Shown here piece by piece: positions 1-8,826 of a DNA stretch of 64,000 bases. The number at the start of each line of letters is the position of its first letter. Within the stretch, counting starts at the first letter, position 1. The notes below the pieces were generated by a model. That model did not search any database. It saw only the letters and a program-made list of their open reading frames with translations, and was not told the DNA's origin. Position numbers and translations under genes: made by a program. The stretch is taken from NCBI GenBank assembly GCA_900540275.1, contig UQFO01000002.1, forward strand, positions 186,001 to 250,000. Reading direction: 5' to 3'. This DNA is from an uncultured Oscillospiraceae bacterium. GTDB taxonomy: Bacteria; Bacillota; Clostridia; Oscillospirales; Acutalibacteraceae.

Positions 1-1304
1 CAGCGGACAATCGGAATCGGTTCGCCCCAATAGCGCTGGCGGGAAAATACCCAGTCGCGCAGCTTATAGTTGACCTTGGCCTTACCCCTGCCGTTTTCTG
101 TCAGCCAATCGATTATTTTGACCTTGGCTTCCTCGACGCTTAAGCCATTAAGTATGCCGGAATTGACAAGCACGCCCGTTTCACAGTCGGTAAACGCCTC
201 TTCCTGAACGCTGCCGCCTTTGACGACCTCAATGATAGGAAGGCCAAACTTCTTGGCGAATTCCCAGTCACGCGTGTCGTGCGCCGGGACGGCCATAATC
301 GCGCCTGTTCCATAGGATACAAGCACATAGTCGGAAATAAATACAGGGATTTCCTTGTCGTTTACAGGATTGACTGCGTGAACTCCTTTGAGCAGAACGC
401 CTGTTTTGTCCTTGGCGACCTCTGTACGCTCAAAGTCGGACTTTCTCGCCGCCTGCTCCTGGTAGGCGCGCACCTCGTCCATATTTTCTATGGTATCCTT
501 CCACTTGTCAATCAGCGGATGTTCGGGGGAAATAACCATGTATGTAGCGCCGAACAGCGTGTCGGGACGGGTTGTGTAAATTGTAAGCTTATCGCCGGAG
601 GAGGTATCAAAATCGACCTCCGCGCCGGTAGAGCGGCCAATCCAGTTTTTCTGCTGCGCCTTGACGCGGTCGGGGTAATCGACAAGGTCAAGGTCATCGA
701 TTAGCCGGTCGGCATATTCGGTGATTTTAAGCATCCATTGGGATTTGACCTTGCGGACGACCTCGCTTCCGCAGCGCTCGCATACGCCGTTTACGACCTC
801 TTCGTTCGCAAGCACGCATTTGCAGGACGTACACCAGTTGACAGCCATCTCCTTTTTATAGGCAAGCCCCTTCTTAAACAATTGGAGGAAAATCCACTGC
901 GTCCATTTGAAATATTCCGGGTCAGTGGTGTTGATTTCCCTGCTCCAGTCGAACGAAATGCCAAGCGACTGTATTTGCTGCTTAAAGCGGGCGATGTTCT
1001 GCTTTGTGACAATTTCTGGATGGATATGGTTTTTAATCGCATAATTTTCAGTAGGCAGGCCGAACGCGTCCCAGCCGATTGGATAGAGTACGTTATAGCC
1101 CTGTAGCCTTCGTTTCCTCGCGACGGTATCGAGCGCCGTATATGGGCGCGGATGCCCTACGTGAAGGCCCTGTCCTGACGGATAAGGGAATTCAATCAGG
1201 GCGAAGAACTTCTTTTTGCCGGAATTCGGCTGAGCGTGGAACACGCCCTTCTCCTCCCAGATTTTCTGCCATTTCGGTTCTACTGCTTTGTGGTCGTATT
1301 TCAA
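1..1304 (-). CDS. leuS: Leucyl-tRNA synthetase, N-terminal part (cut by left edge)
   Basis: Charges tRNA-Leu with leucine in the cytoplasm. The visible ~434 residues begin MKYDHKAVEPKWQ and carry the class I HIGH-type motif as HVGHP (about residue 48), then a zinc-ribbon-like cysteine cluster (CTSCKC...CERCG) and the start of the CP1 editing domain, with the TTRPDT-type threonine-rich motif and a GTGAIMAVPAHD-like segment. The gene starts at a TTG codon (1302-1304) with AGGAGGG 8 bases upstream; no ATG fits the family start as well. It lies 81 bases downstream of rsfS, too close for a T-box leader, so co-transcription with rsfS is likely. The KMSKS loop and anticodon-binding part lie outside the window. 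Confidence 0.95.
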   Translation of the reverse strand, partial: MKYDHKAVEPKWQKIWEEKGVFHAQPNSGKKKFFALIEFPYPSGQGLHVGHPRPYTALDTVARKRRLQGYNVLYPIGWDAFGLPTENYAIKNHIHPEIVTKQNIARFKQQIQSLGISFDWSREINTTDPEYFKWTQWIFLQLFKKGLAYKKEMAVNWCTSCKCVLANEEVVNGVCERCGSEVVRKVKSQWMLKITEYADRLIDDLDLVDYPDRVKAQQKNWIGRSTGAEVDFDTSSGDKLTIYTTRPDTLFGATYMVISPEHPLIDKWKDTIENMDEVRAYQEQAARKSDFERTEVAKDKTGVLLKGVHAVNPVNDKEIPVFISDYVLVSYGTGAIMAVPAHDTRDWEFAKKFGLPIIEVVKGGSVQEEAFTDCETGVLVNSGILNGLSVEEAKVKIIDWLTENGRGKAKVNYKLRDWVFSRQRYWGEPIPIVR

Positions 1305-1342
1305 AACCTTTCCCTCCTGAAAATAATACGATTAAAAGATAA

Positions 1343-1373
1343 TCCGCCCCCTGCCTGCAAGGACACAGGGCGG
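1343..1373 (-). terminator. Weak hairpin between rsfS and leuS
   Basis: On the minus strand CCGCCCTG pairs with CAGGGGGCGG-like sequence around a short loop, followed by ATTATCTTTT rather than a clean U-run. It could be a leaky terminator or an RNA processing/stability element that tunes leuS relative to the genes before it. Confidence 0.35.
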
Positions 1374-1385
1374 AACAAAATTTAT

Positions 1386-1736
1386 TTACGCAAGCTCCGG
1401 CAAATCAATGGTTTCGCCATCCTGCCAGAGACGCTCTAGGTCATAATACTGCCTTGCCTCGTCGGAGAAAACATGGACGATAACGTCGACGTAATCGAGC
1501 AGTATCCAGCTGTTTGAACGGTAGCCCTCGATATGGCTGGCAGAAACGCCCGCCTCGCTTAATTTTTCCTCCACCTCGTCCGACAACGCCTTAACATGCG
1601 TGCTGTTATTACCGGTCGCGATGACCATATAATCCGCAAGGACGGAAACGTCCGTAATTTTTATGACTTTAATTTTTTCACCTTTTTTGCCGTCGAGCGC
1701 GATTGCCGCGCATTTCGCGGTTTCCAATGCTGTCAA
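1386..1736 (-). CDS. rsfS: Ribosomal silencing factor RsfS
   Basis: A 116-residue DUF143/RsfS protein. The family binds ribosomal protein L14 on the 50S subunit and blocks subunit joining when nutrients are short. Family features seen are the start MTALETAKCAAIALD, the core D..VLADYMVIATG (about residues 29-42) and the C-terminal half YRSNSWILLDYVDVIVHVFSDEAR, where the conserved W..LD....VHVF pattern is clear. Length matches the family. The start overlaps the end of yqeK by 4 bases (ATGA-type coupling). It sits in the usual nadD-yqeK-rsfS order. Confidence 0.95.
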   Translation of the reverse strand: MTALETAKCAAIALDGKKGEKIKVIKITDVSVLADYMVIATGNNSTHVKALSDEVEEKLSEAGVSASHIEGYRSNSWILLDYVDVIVHVFSDEARQYYDLERLWQDGETIDLPELA

Positions 1737-2323
1737 AGAAGTCCCTCCTGTTGTTTTTGTAGTCTGCTTAAAACAATTTGATTATACGCCGCCAGTGTGT
1801 TCGGGTCAATCGCCAGGTCGCGTTTTGCCAAATCCGCTATCGAAAAGGACAGTCCAAACAGCATTGCTTCCTCCAGGCTTTCGCCTGATTTCCGGCGCAT
1901 AATCTCCACACCGTCGTAGTCGCGCTCCTCGCCCGTAAAGTCGGCGACGAAAATCACCTTTTCAAGTAATGACATCTGCGCGCGCCCCGTCGTATGAAAA
2001 CGAATGGCGCTTACAATGTCTGGGTCTGTTACGCTCAGCTGCATCCTGATATACGCGGCGCCGGATATTGCGTGCCACAGCTTAGGCGATACCTTTTGCA
2101 CTTCGCTGAGTATTATACCAGACGCCTTTATCAATTTCAACTGCTCCTGCGGCGGCGTTTCCTTTGTAACGTCGTGCAAAAGCCCCGCGACCTCCGCTTT
2201 TTTAACGTCCGCCCCATAAAGCTTTGCAAGGCGCACCGCTTCCTTCGCTACATTGAGCGAATGGATATAGCGCTTCTCGCCCATACGTGATTTAATGAGT
2301 CTCTTGTAATCGTCGATGAACAC
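1733..2323 (-). CDS. yqeK: HD-domain hydrolase YqeK (Ap4A hydrolase family)
   Basis: A 196-residue HD-superfamily protein. Characterised YqeK enzymes cleave diadenosine tetraphosphate symmetrically into two ADP, using an Fe centre. The metal ligands appear as H in RYIHSLNVA (about residue 20), the HD pair in GLLHDVTKE (about residues 49-50), and later H and D residues (WHAISGA, DFTGEERD). I place the start at GTG 2321-2323, giving VFIDDYKRLIKSRMGEKRY, because AGGGAGTGA lies just upstream; the reading frame stays open further upstream only inside nadD. The gene follows nadD by 5 bases and overlaps rsfS by 4. Confidence 0.93.
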   Translation of the reverse strand: MFIDDYKRLIKSRMGEKRYIHSLNVAKEAVRLAKLYGADVKKAEVAGLLHDVTKETPPQEQLKLIKASGIILSEVQKVSPKLWHAISGAAYIRMQLSVTDPDIVSAIRFHTTGRAQMSLLEKVIFVADFTGEERDYDGVEIMRRKSGESLEEAMLFGLSFSIADLAKRDLAIDPNTLAAYNQIVLSRLQKQQEGLL

Positions 2324-2328
2324 AGAAA

Positions 2329-2943
2329 TCACTCCCTGTAAAGGCCATTTGTCCTGATATATTCCGCAACGCCTTCCCCCGTAAGCGGGGATACGTCGCC
2401 GCCTGCCGCCGCGGCCTGCCTTATGATACTCGAAGATACCTGCATAATTGGTTCCTTGAGCACCTCGCACCGGGCGCCGAGCGTTTTCAAAAATTCCGCG
2501 TGTTGCAACAGCGTTTCCCTGCCCGCGCCGCCGCGCGGGGCGGTACAGATTGCCGCGAGTGAAAAAATCGTTTCCGGCTCTCTCCAATCCTGGAGCGTCA
2601 AAAACATATCAGCGCCGGTAATCAGGTAAAGCTGCGCGTTGGGGTACAGCTCCTTTAAGCTCCTAAGCGTATCGGCTGTAAAGCTTTTCCCGCCGCGTTC
2701 AAGCTCAAGGCGGCTTACCTCAATCTTATCATGCCCCCGCGCCGCAATTTGACACATATTGAAACGGTGGGAAGCAGAAGCGAGCCGCAAGGCTTCCTTA
2801 TGCGGCGGAACAGACGCCGGCATCAGTAAAACAAGGTCTAGCTTTAAAGATGAAATAAATGCCTGGGCCAAACCGATATGCCCCAGATGTATGGGATTGA
2901 ACGTGCCGCCGAGTATCCCAAGCCTATTGACTCCGCCGGTCAT
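2329..2943 (-). CDS. nadD: Nicotinate-nucleotide adenylyltransferase
   Basis: Transfers AMP from ATP to nicotinate mononucleotide, the penultimate step of NAD synthesis. The 204-residue protein has the nucleotidyltransferase motif GILGGTFNPIHLGH (residues 8-21), with the catalytic HxGH variant, and the C-terminal ISSTxxR-like segment SSSIIRQ (about residues 170-176), which contacts ATP. The ATG start overlaps the yhbY stop by 4 bases, so the two are translationally coupled. Length and context (yhbY-nadD-yqeK-rsfS) match other Firmicutes. Confidence 0.96.
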   Translation of the reverse strand: MTGGVNRLGILGGTFNPIHLGHIGLAQAFISSLKLDLVLLMPASVPPHKEALRLASASHRFNMCQIAARGHDKIEVSRLELERGGKSFTADTLRSLKELYPNAQLYLITGADMFLTLQDWREPETIFSLAAICTAPRGGAGRETLLQHAEFLKTLGARCEVLKEPIMQVSSSIIRQAAAAGGDVSPLTGEGVAEYIRTNGLYRE

Positions 2944-3245
2944 GCGCGGCTTGCTTTGGGCAATTCGATTTTCGGCTCCTTGCGGTTTTTGCGGTAGAGC
3001 ACAAATTTGCTGCCGATTACCTGTACAACGTCCGCGTTTACCGCCTGCGCAATCTCCTGCGCCGCGTCCCGCGGCGTCTGGCCGGCAGATTCAAGCACCT
3101 TGCCCTTAATCAGCTCGCGCGCCGTGAGCGCGTCGTCCGCCTGCTTGATTATTTGGCCGTTCATGCCGCCCTTGCCCACCATAACGATGGTGTCGATTGT
3201 GTTTGCAAGGCCGCGCAGGTACGCCCGCTGTTTGCTGTTGAGCAT
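2940..3245 (-). CDS. yhbY: YhbY family RNA-binding protein (CRM domain)
   Basis: A 101-residue single CRM-domain protein thought to bind pre-50S ribosomal particles. It starts MLNSKQRAYLRGLANTID at the ATG ending at 3245, preceded by GGAGG at good spacing; the frame is open upstream but lacks a better start. The GxxG-type RNA-binding loop is seen as VGKGGMNGQ (about residues 24-32). The C-terminus is basic (YRKNRKEPKIELPK), which fits RNA binding. It is the first gene of the yhbY-nadD-yqeK-rsfS-leuS block and lies 16 bases after rdgB. Confidence 0.93.
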   Translation of the reverse strand: MLNSKQRAYLRGLANTIDTIVMVGKGGMNGQIIKQADDALTARELIKGKVLESAGQTPRDAAQEIAQAVNADVVQVIGSKFVLYRKNRKEPKIELPKASRA

Positions 3246-3261
3246 ATAATTCCTCCGTATA

Positions 3262-3861
3262 TTAAATGGAATAGTATTTTTCAAGTTCTGCTTTCAATGC
3301 GCGCAGGGCGTTCCCCCTGTGGCTTATTGCGTCCTTTTCCTCCGCCGATAGCTGTGCATAGCTTCTGCCGCCGTCCACAAGGAAAACCGGGTCATAGCCA
3401 AAGCCGCCCTCGCCAAGCGGTGCAAACGCGATTTTGCCGCTGCACGTTCCAAATACCTCAAGCATTGTGCCATCCTGCAAAATACAGCAGATGGCGCTTG
3501 CAAACGAAGCGGTGCGCTTCTCAATCGGAACGTCGCTGAGCTCTCCCAAAAGCTTGTGGATTTTATCAAGGTCGCTCGCGCCCTCCCCGCCGTAGCGGGC
3601 CGAATAAACGCCCGGGCGACCACCGAGCGCGTCAACCATCAGCCCGGAATCGTCCGCAACGCTTGGCATTCCGGTGCTTTCAAAAGCCGCCCGCGCCTTA
3701 AGCCGCGCGTTTTCCTGGAAGGTCGTGCCGGTTTCCTCTACCTCGCCGAGCGTAAAGCCCGCTTGTTTTGCCGTCTTAGCCGTGATGCCAAGCGGGTTTA
3801 AAATGCGTTCCATCTCTTTTATTTTTTTGGGGTTATTGGATGCGATAATAAACGTTTCCAT
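3262..3861 (-). CDS. rdgB: XTP/dITP diphosphatase (non-canonical purine NTP pyrophosphatase)
   Basis: Hydrolyses XTP, dITP and ITP to monophosphates, keeping deaminated purines out of DNA and RNA. The 199-residue protein has the Ham1 family signature: IIASNNPKKIKEM at the start (substrate/metal loop), E..ETGTTFQENARLKA (about residues 40-56), ADDSGLMVDAL (catalytic aspartates, about 68-78) and GFGYDPVF near residue 150. GAGGTG lies 5 bases before the ATG. It begins right after the ftsY stop, in the same transcript. Confidence 0.96.
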   Translation of the reverse strand: METFIIASNNPKKIKEMERILNPLGITAKTAKQAGFTLGEVEETGTTFQENARLKARAAFESTGMPSVADDSGLMVDALGGRPGVYSARYGGEGASDLDKIHKLLGELSDVPIEKRTASFASAICCILQDGTMLEVFGTCSGKIAFAPLGEGGFGYDPVFLVDGGRSYAQLSAEEKDAISHRGNALRALKAELEKYYSI

Positions 3862-3870
3862 ACAGGCACC

Positions 3871-4794
3871 TCAATAGGAATCTTTTTCGTGGTCGAACAG
3901 CGCCTTGGCGAAGTCCTGTGCGTCAAACGGCTGCAAATCGTCGATTTGCTCGCCAACACCGATATATTTAACCGGTACGTCCAGCTCTTCCTTGATGGAA
4001 AGCACCACGCCGCCCTTTGCCGTACCGTCGAGCTTTGTCAGGACAATGCCCGTAATCCCCGCCGCGTTTTTGAATTCGCGCGCCTGATTGACGGCGTTCT
4101 GCCCCGTGGTTGCGTCGAGCACCAGCAGGATTTCCTTGTCGGCGTCCGGCAGCTCCCTGTCGATAATCCTGCCGATTTTCGCAAGCTCGTCCATCAAATG
4201 CTTTTTATTGTGCAGCCTGCCCGCGGTATCGCAGATAATGACGTCTGCGTTCTTTGCTTTCGCTGAGGAAATTGCGTCGAACACGACAGCCGCAGGGTCG
4301 GAGCCCTCGTTTTGCTTGACGATTTCACATTTACTCCTCTGCGCCCATATTTCAAGCTGGTCGATTGCCGCAGCGCGGAAGGTATCCGCCGCCGCGAGCA
4401 AAACCTTTTTGCCGTCCTGTCGCAGGTTGTTTGCAAGCTTGCCTATCGTCGTCGTCTTTCCTACGCCGTTTACGCCGATGACTAAAATAATCGACGGCTT
4501 CGTATCAAGCTTAAGCTGTTCTCCGCCTGTAAGCAGCTCCGCGACGATTTCTGAAAGGAGCCTGTGGATTTCGCCCGGGTCGGTCACGCCTTCCTTTTTG
4601 ACACGCTCACGCAGAAGCTCTGTGATACGCTGTGAGGTGTGGACGCCCACGTCACCCATGACGAGCAGCTCTTCCAGCTCTTCAAACAGCGCCTCGTCTA
4701 TTTTAGTAAAGGACTTGAGCATCGTATCGATTTGCCCGACGACGGAATCCCTCGTCTTTTTAAGCCCCTCTTTTATTTTACTGAAAAATCCCAT
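3871..4794 (-). CDS. ftsY: Signal recognition particle receptor FtsY
   Basis: The membrane-associated GTPase that docks SRP-ribosome complexes at the Sec translocon. The 307-residue protein lacks the long acidic A domain of enterobacterial FtsY, as is normal in Firmicutes. Visible are the NG-domain helices (MGFFSKIKEGLKKTRD), the P-loop GVNGVGKTTT (about residues 108-117), DTFRAAAIDQL (SRP-GTPase insertion), DTAGRLHNK (G3) and TKLDGTAKGG (G4 region). It follows smc by 38 bases; the smc-ftsY pair is very common in Gram-positive bacteria. Confidence 0.97.
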   Translation of the reverse strand: MGFFSKIKEGLKKTRDSVVGQIDTMLKSFTKIDEALFEELEELLVMGDVGVHTSQRITELLRERVKKEGVTDPGEIHRLLSEIVAELLTGGEQLKLDTKPSIILVIGVNGVGKTTTIGKLANNLRQDGKKVLLAAADTFRAAAIDQLEIWAQRSKCEIVKQNEGSDPAAVVFDAISSAKAKNADVIICDTAGRLHNKKHLMDELAKIGRIIDRELPDADKEILLVLDATTGQNAVNQAREFKNAAGITGIVLTKLDGTAKGGVVLSIKEELDVPVKYIGVGEQIDDLQPFDAQDFAKALFDHEKDSY

Positions 4795-4832
4795 TGGTTT
4801 TGCCTTCCTTTATCTTCCTTATTGTCCCGTAT

Positions 4833-7800
4833 TCAAGCGCCGCGCTGGGACGGCCTTCCGGCAGTTTCGGTCGTGCGCAGCTCCAAAAGCTTGGAAACGC
4901 CCTCATCCTGCATGGTTACGCCGTAAAGCACGTCGGCCTCTTCCATTGTGCCGCGGCGGTGCGTAATGAGAATAAACTGCGTTTTATCGTTCATTTGGCG
5001 CAGGTACGCGGCAAAACGGTCTACGTTTACCTCGTCGAGCGCGGCTTCGATTTCGTCCATCACGCAGAACGGCGCCGGACTTACCTTCATTATAGCAAAA
5101 TATAAGGCAATTGCAACCAAAGCTTTCTCGCCGCCCGAAAGCGCTTCCAGGTGTACGACGATTTTTCCTGGCGGATGCACGATAATATCGATACCGCTTT
5201 GCAGGATATCCTCCGGGTCGGTAAGCTCCAGGTAAGCCTTTCCTCCGCCGAAGAGTTCCCTGAACGTACTTGTGAAGTTTTCGTTGATTTGGTGGAAGCG
5301 TTCGATAAAAATTTCACGCATTTGCTTTGTGAGGTCTCCGATTAAGCGCAGGATTTCCGCGCGCGATTTTTCCACGTCCCCGACCTGGACGGTCATAAAC
5401 GCAAACCGCTCGGAAACCTCCTTGTATTCTTCGATTGCCGCAACGTTTACCGTGCCGAGCGCCTTGATTTTCGATTTCAGCTCGTTTAACCGCCGTTTGG
5501 CTTCCTGGACATTTTCAAGCGGCGGGACGGTTTCCTCCGCCTCGCGCCTGGTCAGCTCATATTCTTCCCAAAGTTGCGCGATAATATCGTCGTACTGCTT
5601 CTGTAGGCTCAATTTCCGTTCCTCCAGCCTTGCAAGCTCGCGGCCGGAAAGCTCGCGCTCTGCGTTTTTCTCCCGCTCCAGCTTACGAAGCTCCGCGCTG
5701 CGCGTGTCAAACTGCGCGCGCTCCCTTTGCAGCGCTTCGATTTTTCCATGCGAATCGTTTACGTCCCGTTCAATTTCAGCAATAGACTGCCTCAGCGTTT
5801 CAATTTGCTTTGTAACCTGTTCGCTGCGCAGGTTCAGGTGCATGATTTCCTCGCGCAGCCCCGCGCGGCGGGCCTCCTGCGTGGTGCCGGTGCTTTTGGC
5901 AAGTGAAATTTCAGATTTCAGCGCCTCGATGTCCTTTTGTGCCGTGACAATTTCCAAACGGAATTCCTGCAGACTGCGCGCGTATTCCTCGCGTTTCGCC
6001 GCAAGCTCCTCGCGGCTGCCGGTGATATCGCCTGATTTCTTTTCCGCCAGGGCGATTTCCCCGTTCAGCTCAGCCAGCTCCCGCTTGGCCTGCTCGTTCG
6101 TTTTGTGAAGCAAATCGATGCGTCCTGTACACTGGGTGTATTCCGCGTTGATTTCAGCAAGCGCCCTGGAGGTGCTTTCAAGCTCAGTAGAGCAGCTGTT
6201 GTACTGCGCGTCTGTGCGGATGCATTCCTCCTGCACGCTGGAATATTCCGCACGCAGGGATAAAAGTTCAGCCTCGGCGCCGGACGCTTCGTTTTGTATT
6301 GCCTTGAATGTCTCCTGTGCCTGGCGCGCTTTTTCTGAAAGCTCCTTTGCCGTCTGCTTGTTCTTTTCAATTTCGCTGACGCGGCTCAAAAGCCCCGATT
6401 TTCTCGCAAGGGAACCGCCGGTCAAGGAACCGCCCGCGTTTACCACCTGGCCGTCGAGCGTGACGACGCGGAACCGGTAGGAAAAACGCTTTGCAATCGC
6501 AACCGCGCTGTTTAAGTCCTCGGCAATCGCAATCCTGCCGAGCAGGGAGTGCAAAATCCCGTTATACTGCGCGTCGCACGAGCAAAGGCCGCTTGCAATA
6601 CCGACGAAGCCGCCGCAGGCTTCAAGCCCGCGTTCATTCAGAACGCCGCCCTTGATTGTCGTCATCGGCAGGAAGGTCGCGCGCCCGCCGTCCTTCTGCT
6701 TGAGCAGGCCAATCGCGCGCTTTGCGTCCTCCTCTGTTGAGGTGACGATGTTCTGCATAGCGGCGCCGAGCGCCGTCTCGATTGCGACGTTATACTGCGG
6801 CGGCACCTTTATTACGCGCGAAACCGGTCCGTGGATGCCGGAAAGCGTGCCGCGCGCGGCTTCCTTCATCACAATTTTGACGCTGTGGTTAAAGCCCTCG
6901 AGGTTTCGTTCCAAATCCTCGAGCATTTTCACACGGCGCAGGCGCTCCTGCGCGTCGAGCAGCAGCCTGTCTGCCTGCTGCTTTGCCTCGTCACGTTTTT
7001 TCTGTTTGCCTGCAAGCTTAATTTCGCAGCCTTTTATAGAGTTTGTAAGCTGCTGCGCTTTGTCGGCAGCCTCTTTTTTTGCTTTCTCATAGAATGCAAG
7101 CAGGCCTGTAAGCTCTTCCTTTGCCTTTTCTTTTTCTTCCCTGGAGCGTCCGAGCGTTTCCATACGGGCGGAAAGCTCAGAGATAGAAGATTCGCTTGTC
7201 ATCTGGGAAACGCGGATATCCGCCGCCTTTGCGCTCAGCTTTGTAAGGGTAAGCGATACCTCCTGCAATAAATCAGTGCTGCGGCTTGCGTTCAGGTTGA
7301 TTTCACCCAGCTCCTGCGCGCAGGCGTCGTATGCTTTTTGCAGGCTTTCAACCTTTTCGCTATGTACGCCGATTGCGCGCGTTTTTTCTTCGACTTCCTT
7401 TTCTATGTTCAGAGAGGTGGAATCGAGCTGTTCAATCTCGTTTTCCAGCCTCCTAATGTTTTCTTCGTTATGCCTGATATCGTTCTCCGAAACGGAAACG
7501 AGCGCGCGTTTTTGGGAAGCCTGTTCCTCAAGCGCGGAGATTTCACGGCGCACCGCGTCTATCTTTGCCGCCTGCTCGCCGCTTTTTAAGAACAGCGCTT
7601 CCGTCTCTGCGCTGATGCGGTCAAGCTCGTCGGCGGCCGCGTCGTTCTGGCTTTTCGCAATAGAGATTTTCTCCTCCTGCGCGCGCAGGACGCCTGCCGA
7701 TTTTTCGAGTGTGTCGAGCCAGATACCGATTTCAAGCTCGCGCTTTTCTTTGGAATAGCTTAAAAACGCTTCCGCTTTTTTCGCCTGCGTTTCAAGCGGC

Positions 7801-8408
7801 CCCACGCGCTCCTCCAGCTCCTGCAGGATGTCGCGCAGGCGCAGCAGGTTTTCCTCCGTCGCCTTTAATTTACGCTCTGCTTCTATTTTTCTGTAGCGGT
7901 AACGGGAGATTCCAGCGGCTTCTTCAAAAATTTCACGCCTGTCCTCGCTTTTTGAGGCGACAATGCTATCGATTTTCCCCTGCCCAATCATCGAGTAGCC
8001 GTCTCTCCCCAACCCGGTATCCATAAACAGCTCGTGGATATCCTTGAGGCGCACGGCGGCCTTGTTTATCATATACTCGCTGTCGCCGCTGCGGTAATAG
8101 CGGCGCGTAACCGCCACCTCGTCCCCATTATAGGGCAGGGCGCGGTCCCTGTTTTCAATGGTCAGCGTAACCTCCGCATAGCCCTGCTTTTTCCGGTCGT
8201 CGGTGCCGTTGAAGACAACATCTTCCATTTTTGAGCAGCGCAGGGATTTCGGCGACTGCTCGCCGAGCACCCAGCGGATGGCGTCGCTGATATTGCTTTT
8301 GCCGGAGCCGTTCGGGCCTACAATCGAAGTAATGCCCCGGTCGAACGTCAGCTTCGTTTTATCGGGAAACGTCTTGAATCCCTGAATTTCCAGTGATTTT
8401 AGCAGCAC
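4833..8408 (-). CDS. smc: Chromosome segregation ATPase Smc
   Basis: The ring-forming SMC condensin ATPase that, with ScpA and ScpB, compacts and segregates the chromosome. The 1191-residue protein shows a Walker A loop (VGPNGSGKSNI, about residues 31-41), a first coiled coil to about residue 500, a hinge domain (about 510-660, containing SGIHGPVSRVI and GGRATFLP), a second coiled coil, then the ABC signature LSGGEKA and Walker B CVMDEIEAALDE near the C-terminus. It starts at GTG (8406-8408), 4 bases after the stop of the GNAT remnant. scpA and scpB are not in the window. Confidence 0.98.
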   Translation of the reverse strand: MLLKSLEIQGFKTFPDKTKLTFDRGITSIVGPNGSGKSNISDAIRWVLGEQSPKSLRCSKMEDVVFNGTDDRKKQGYAEVTLTIENRDRALPYNGDEVAVTRRYYRSGDSEYMINKAAVRLKDIHELFMDTGLGRDGYSMIGQGKIDSIVASKSEDRREIFEEAAGISRYRYRKIEAERKLKATEENLLRLRDILQELEERVGPLETQAKKAEAFLSYSKEKRELEIGIWLDTLEKSAGVLRAQEEKISIAKSQNDAAADELDRISAETEALFLKSGEQAAKIDAVRREISALEEQASQKRALVSVSENDIRHNEENIRRLENEIEQLDSTSLNIEKEVEEKTRAIGVHSEKVESLQKAYDACAQELGEINLNASRSTDLLQEVSLTLTKLSAKAADIRVSQMTSESSISELSARMETLGRSREEKEKAKEELTGLLAFYEKAKKEAADKAQQLTNSIKGCEIKLAGKQKKRDEAKQQADRLLLDAQERLRRVKMLEDLERNLEGFNHSVKIVMKEAARGTLSGIHGPVSRVIKVPPQYNVAIETALGAAMQNIVTSTEEDAKRAIGLLKQKDGGRATFLPMTTIKGGVLNERGLEACGGFVGIASGLCSCDAQYNGILHSLLGRIAIAEDLNSAVAIAKRFSYRFRVVTLDGQVVNAGGSLTGGSLARKSGLLSRVSEIEKNKQTAKELSEKARQAQETFKAIQNEASGAEAELLSLRAEYSSVQEECIRTDAQYNSCSTELESTSRALAEINAEYTQCTGRIDLLHKTNEQAKRELAELNGEIALAEKKSGDITGSREELAAKREEYARSLQEFRLEIVTAQKDIEALKSEISLAKSTGTTQEARRAGLREEIMHLNLRSEQVTKQIETLRQSIAEIERDVNDSHGKIEALQRERAQFDTRSAELRKLEREKNAERELSGRELARLEERKLSLQKQYDDIIAQLWEEYELTRREAEETVPPLENVQEAKRRLNELKSKIKALGTVNVAAIEEYKEVSERFAFMTVQVGDVEKSRAEILRLIGDLTKQMREIFIERFHQINENFTSTFRELFGGGKAYLELTDPEDILQSGIDIIVHPPGKIVVHLEALSGGEKALVAIALYFAIMKVSPAPFCVMDEIEAALDEVNVDRFAAYLRQMNDKTQFILITHRRGTMEEADVLYGVTMQDEGVSKLLELRTTETAGRPSQRGA

Positions 8409-8412
8409 AGTA

Positions 8413-8810
8413 TCACTCCGTCACATTTTTCTCATCCCACTTGATAAACGCGGTTTTATCGTTCCTACTTAAAGCCCGCCCGCAAAAGCGCAGCGCGCCC
8501 TCCTCTTTCGCCCTGGCTGTCAGCATCTCCCTGTAACAGCCGTATTCCCCGGCGACATTGCACGCGTGCCTGAGCAGCACGGCGGCATAGCCGCGGTTCC
8601 TGTAATTTTATCCGTAACTACATTTTTGAGCGGCGCGTAAGGGCGCGCCGTGTGTAAGGCTTTTAACCGGCACGAGAACACGGGAAGAAACAAGCCCCCC
8701 GCCTTCCTTATAACCATAAACACGCTGTCGGCTGCCCGACAGATATTTGAAAACACCGCGCGCAGCCTTTTTCACCGGACACACGTTCTTTTCGCCCGGA
8801 TTGAGCTGTA
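8413..8810 (-). pseudogene. Decayed GNAT-family N-acetyltransferase between the Elp3-like gene and smc
   Basis: This gap holds no intact gene, but three minus-strand frames join into one recognisable acetyltransferase. The first part reads VYGYKEGGGLVSSRVLVPV then KSLTHGA. After a frameshift near 8642-8650 it continues RPYAPLKNVVTDK. After a second shift near 8606-8611, in an A-run, it continues NYRNRGYAAVLLRHACNVA and GCYREMLT, ending LSRNDKTAFIKWDEKNVTE with a stop at 8413-8415. The R-N-R-G-Y-A motif is the acetyl-CoA pyrophosphate loop of GNAT enzymes. The N-terminal ~30 residues are hard to recognise, and two or three codons seem lost inside the domain. Two independent shifts make a true pseudogene more likely than a sequencing error. 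Confidence 0.78.
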
Positions 8811-8826
8811 AAGGGAAACGGGCCGT

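Noticed and set aside
1305..1385. Possible T-box upstream of leuS
   Set aside because: Only 81 bases separate rsfS from leuS, too short for a T-box with specifier loop and antiterminator; no AGGGTGG-type T-box sequence was seen.
4088..4966. Plus-strand open frame antisense to ftsY and the end of smc (292 codons)
   Set aside because: Shadow of the ftsY coding frame, serine-rich, no start signal; ftsY on the other strand is certain.
5272..6108. Long plus-strand open frame antisense to smc (278 codons)
   Set aside because: Ser/Arg-rich low-complexity translation produced by the GC-skewed third positions of smc codons; no ribosome site or family resemblance.
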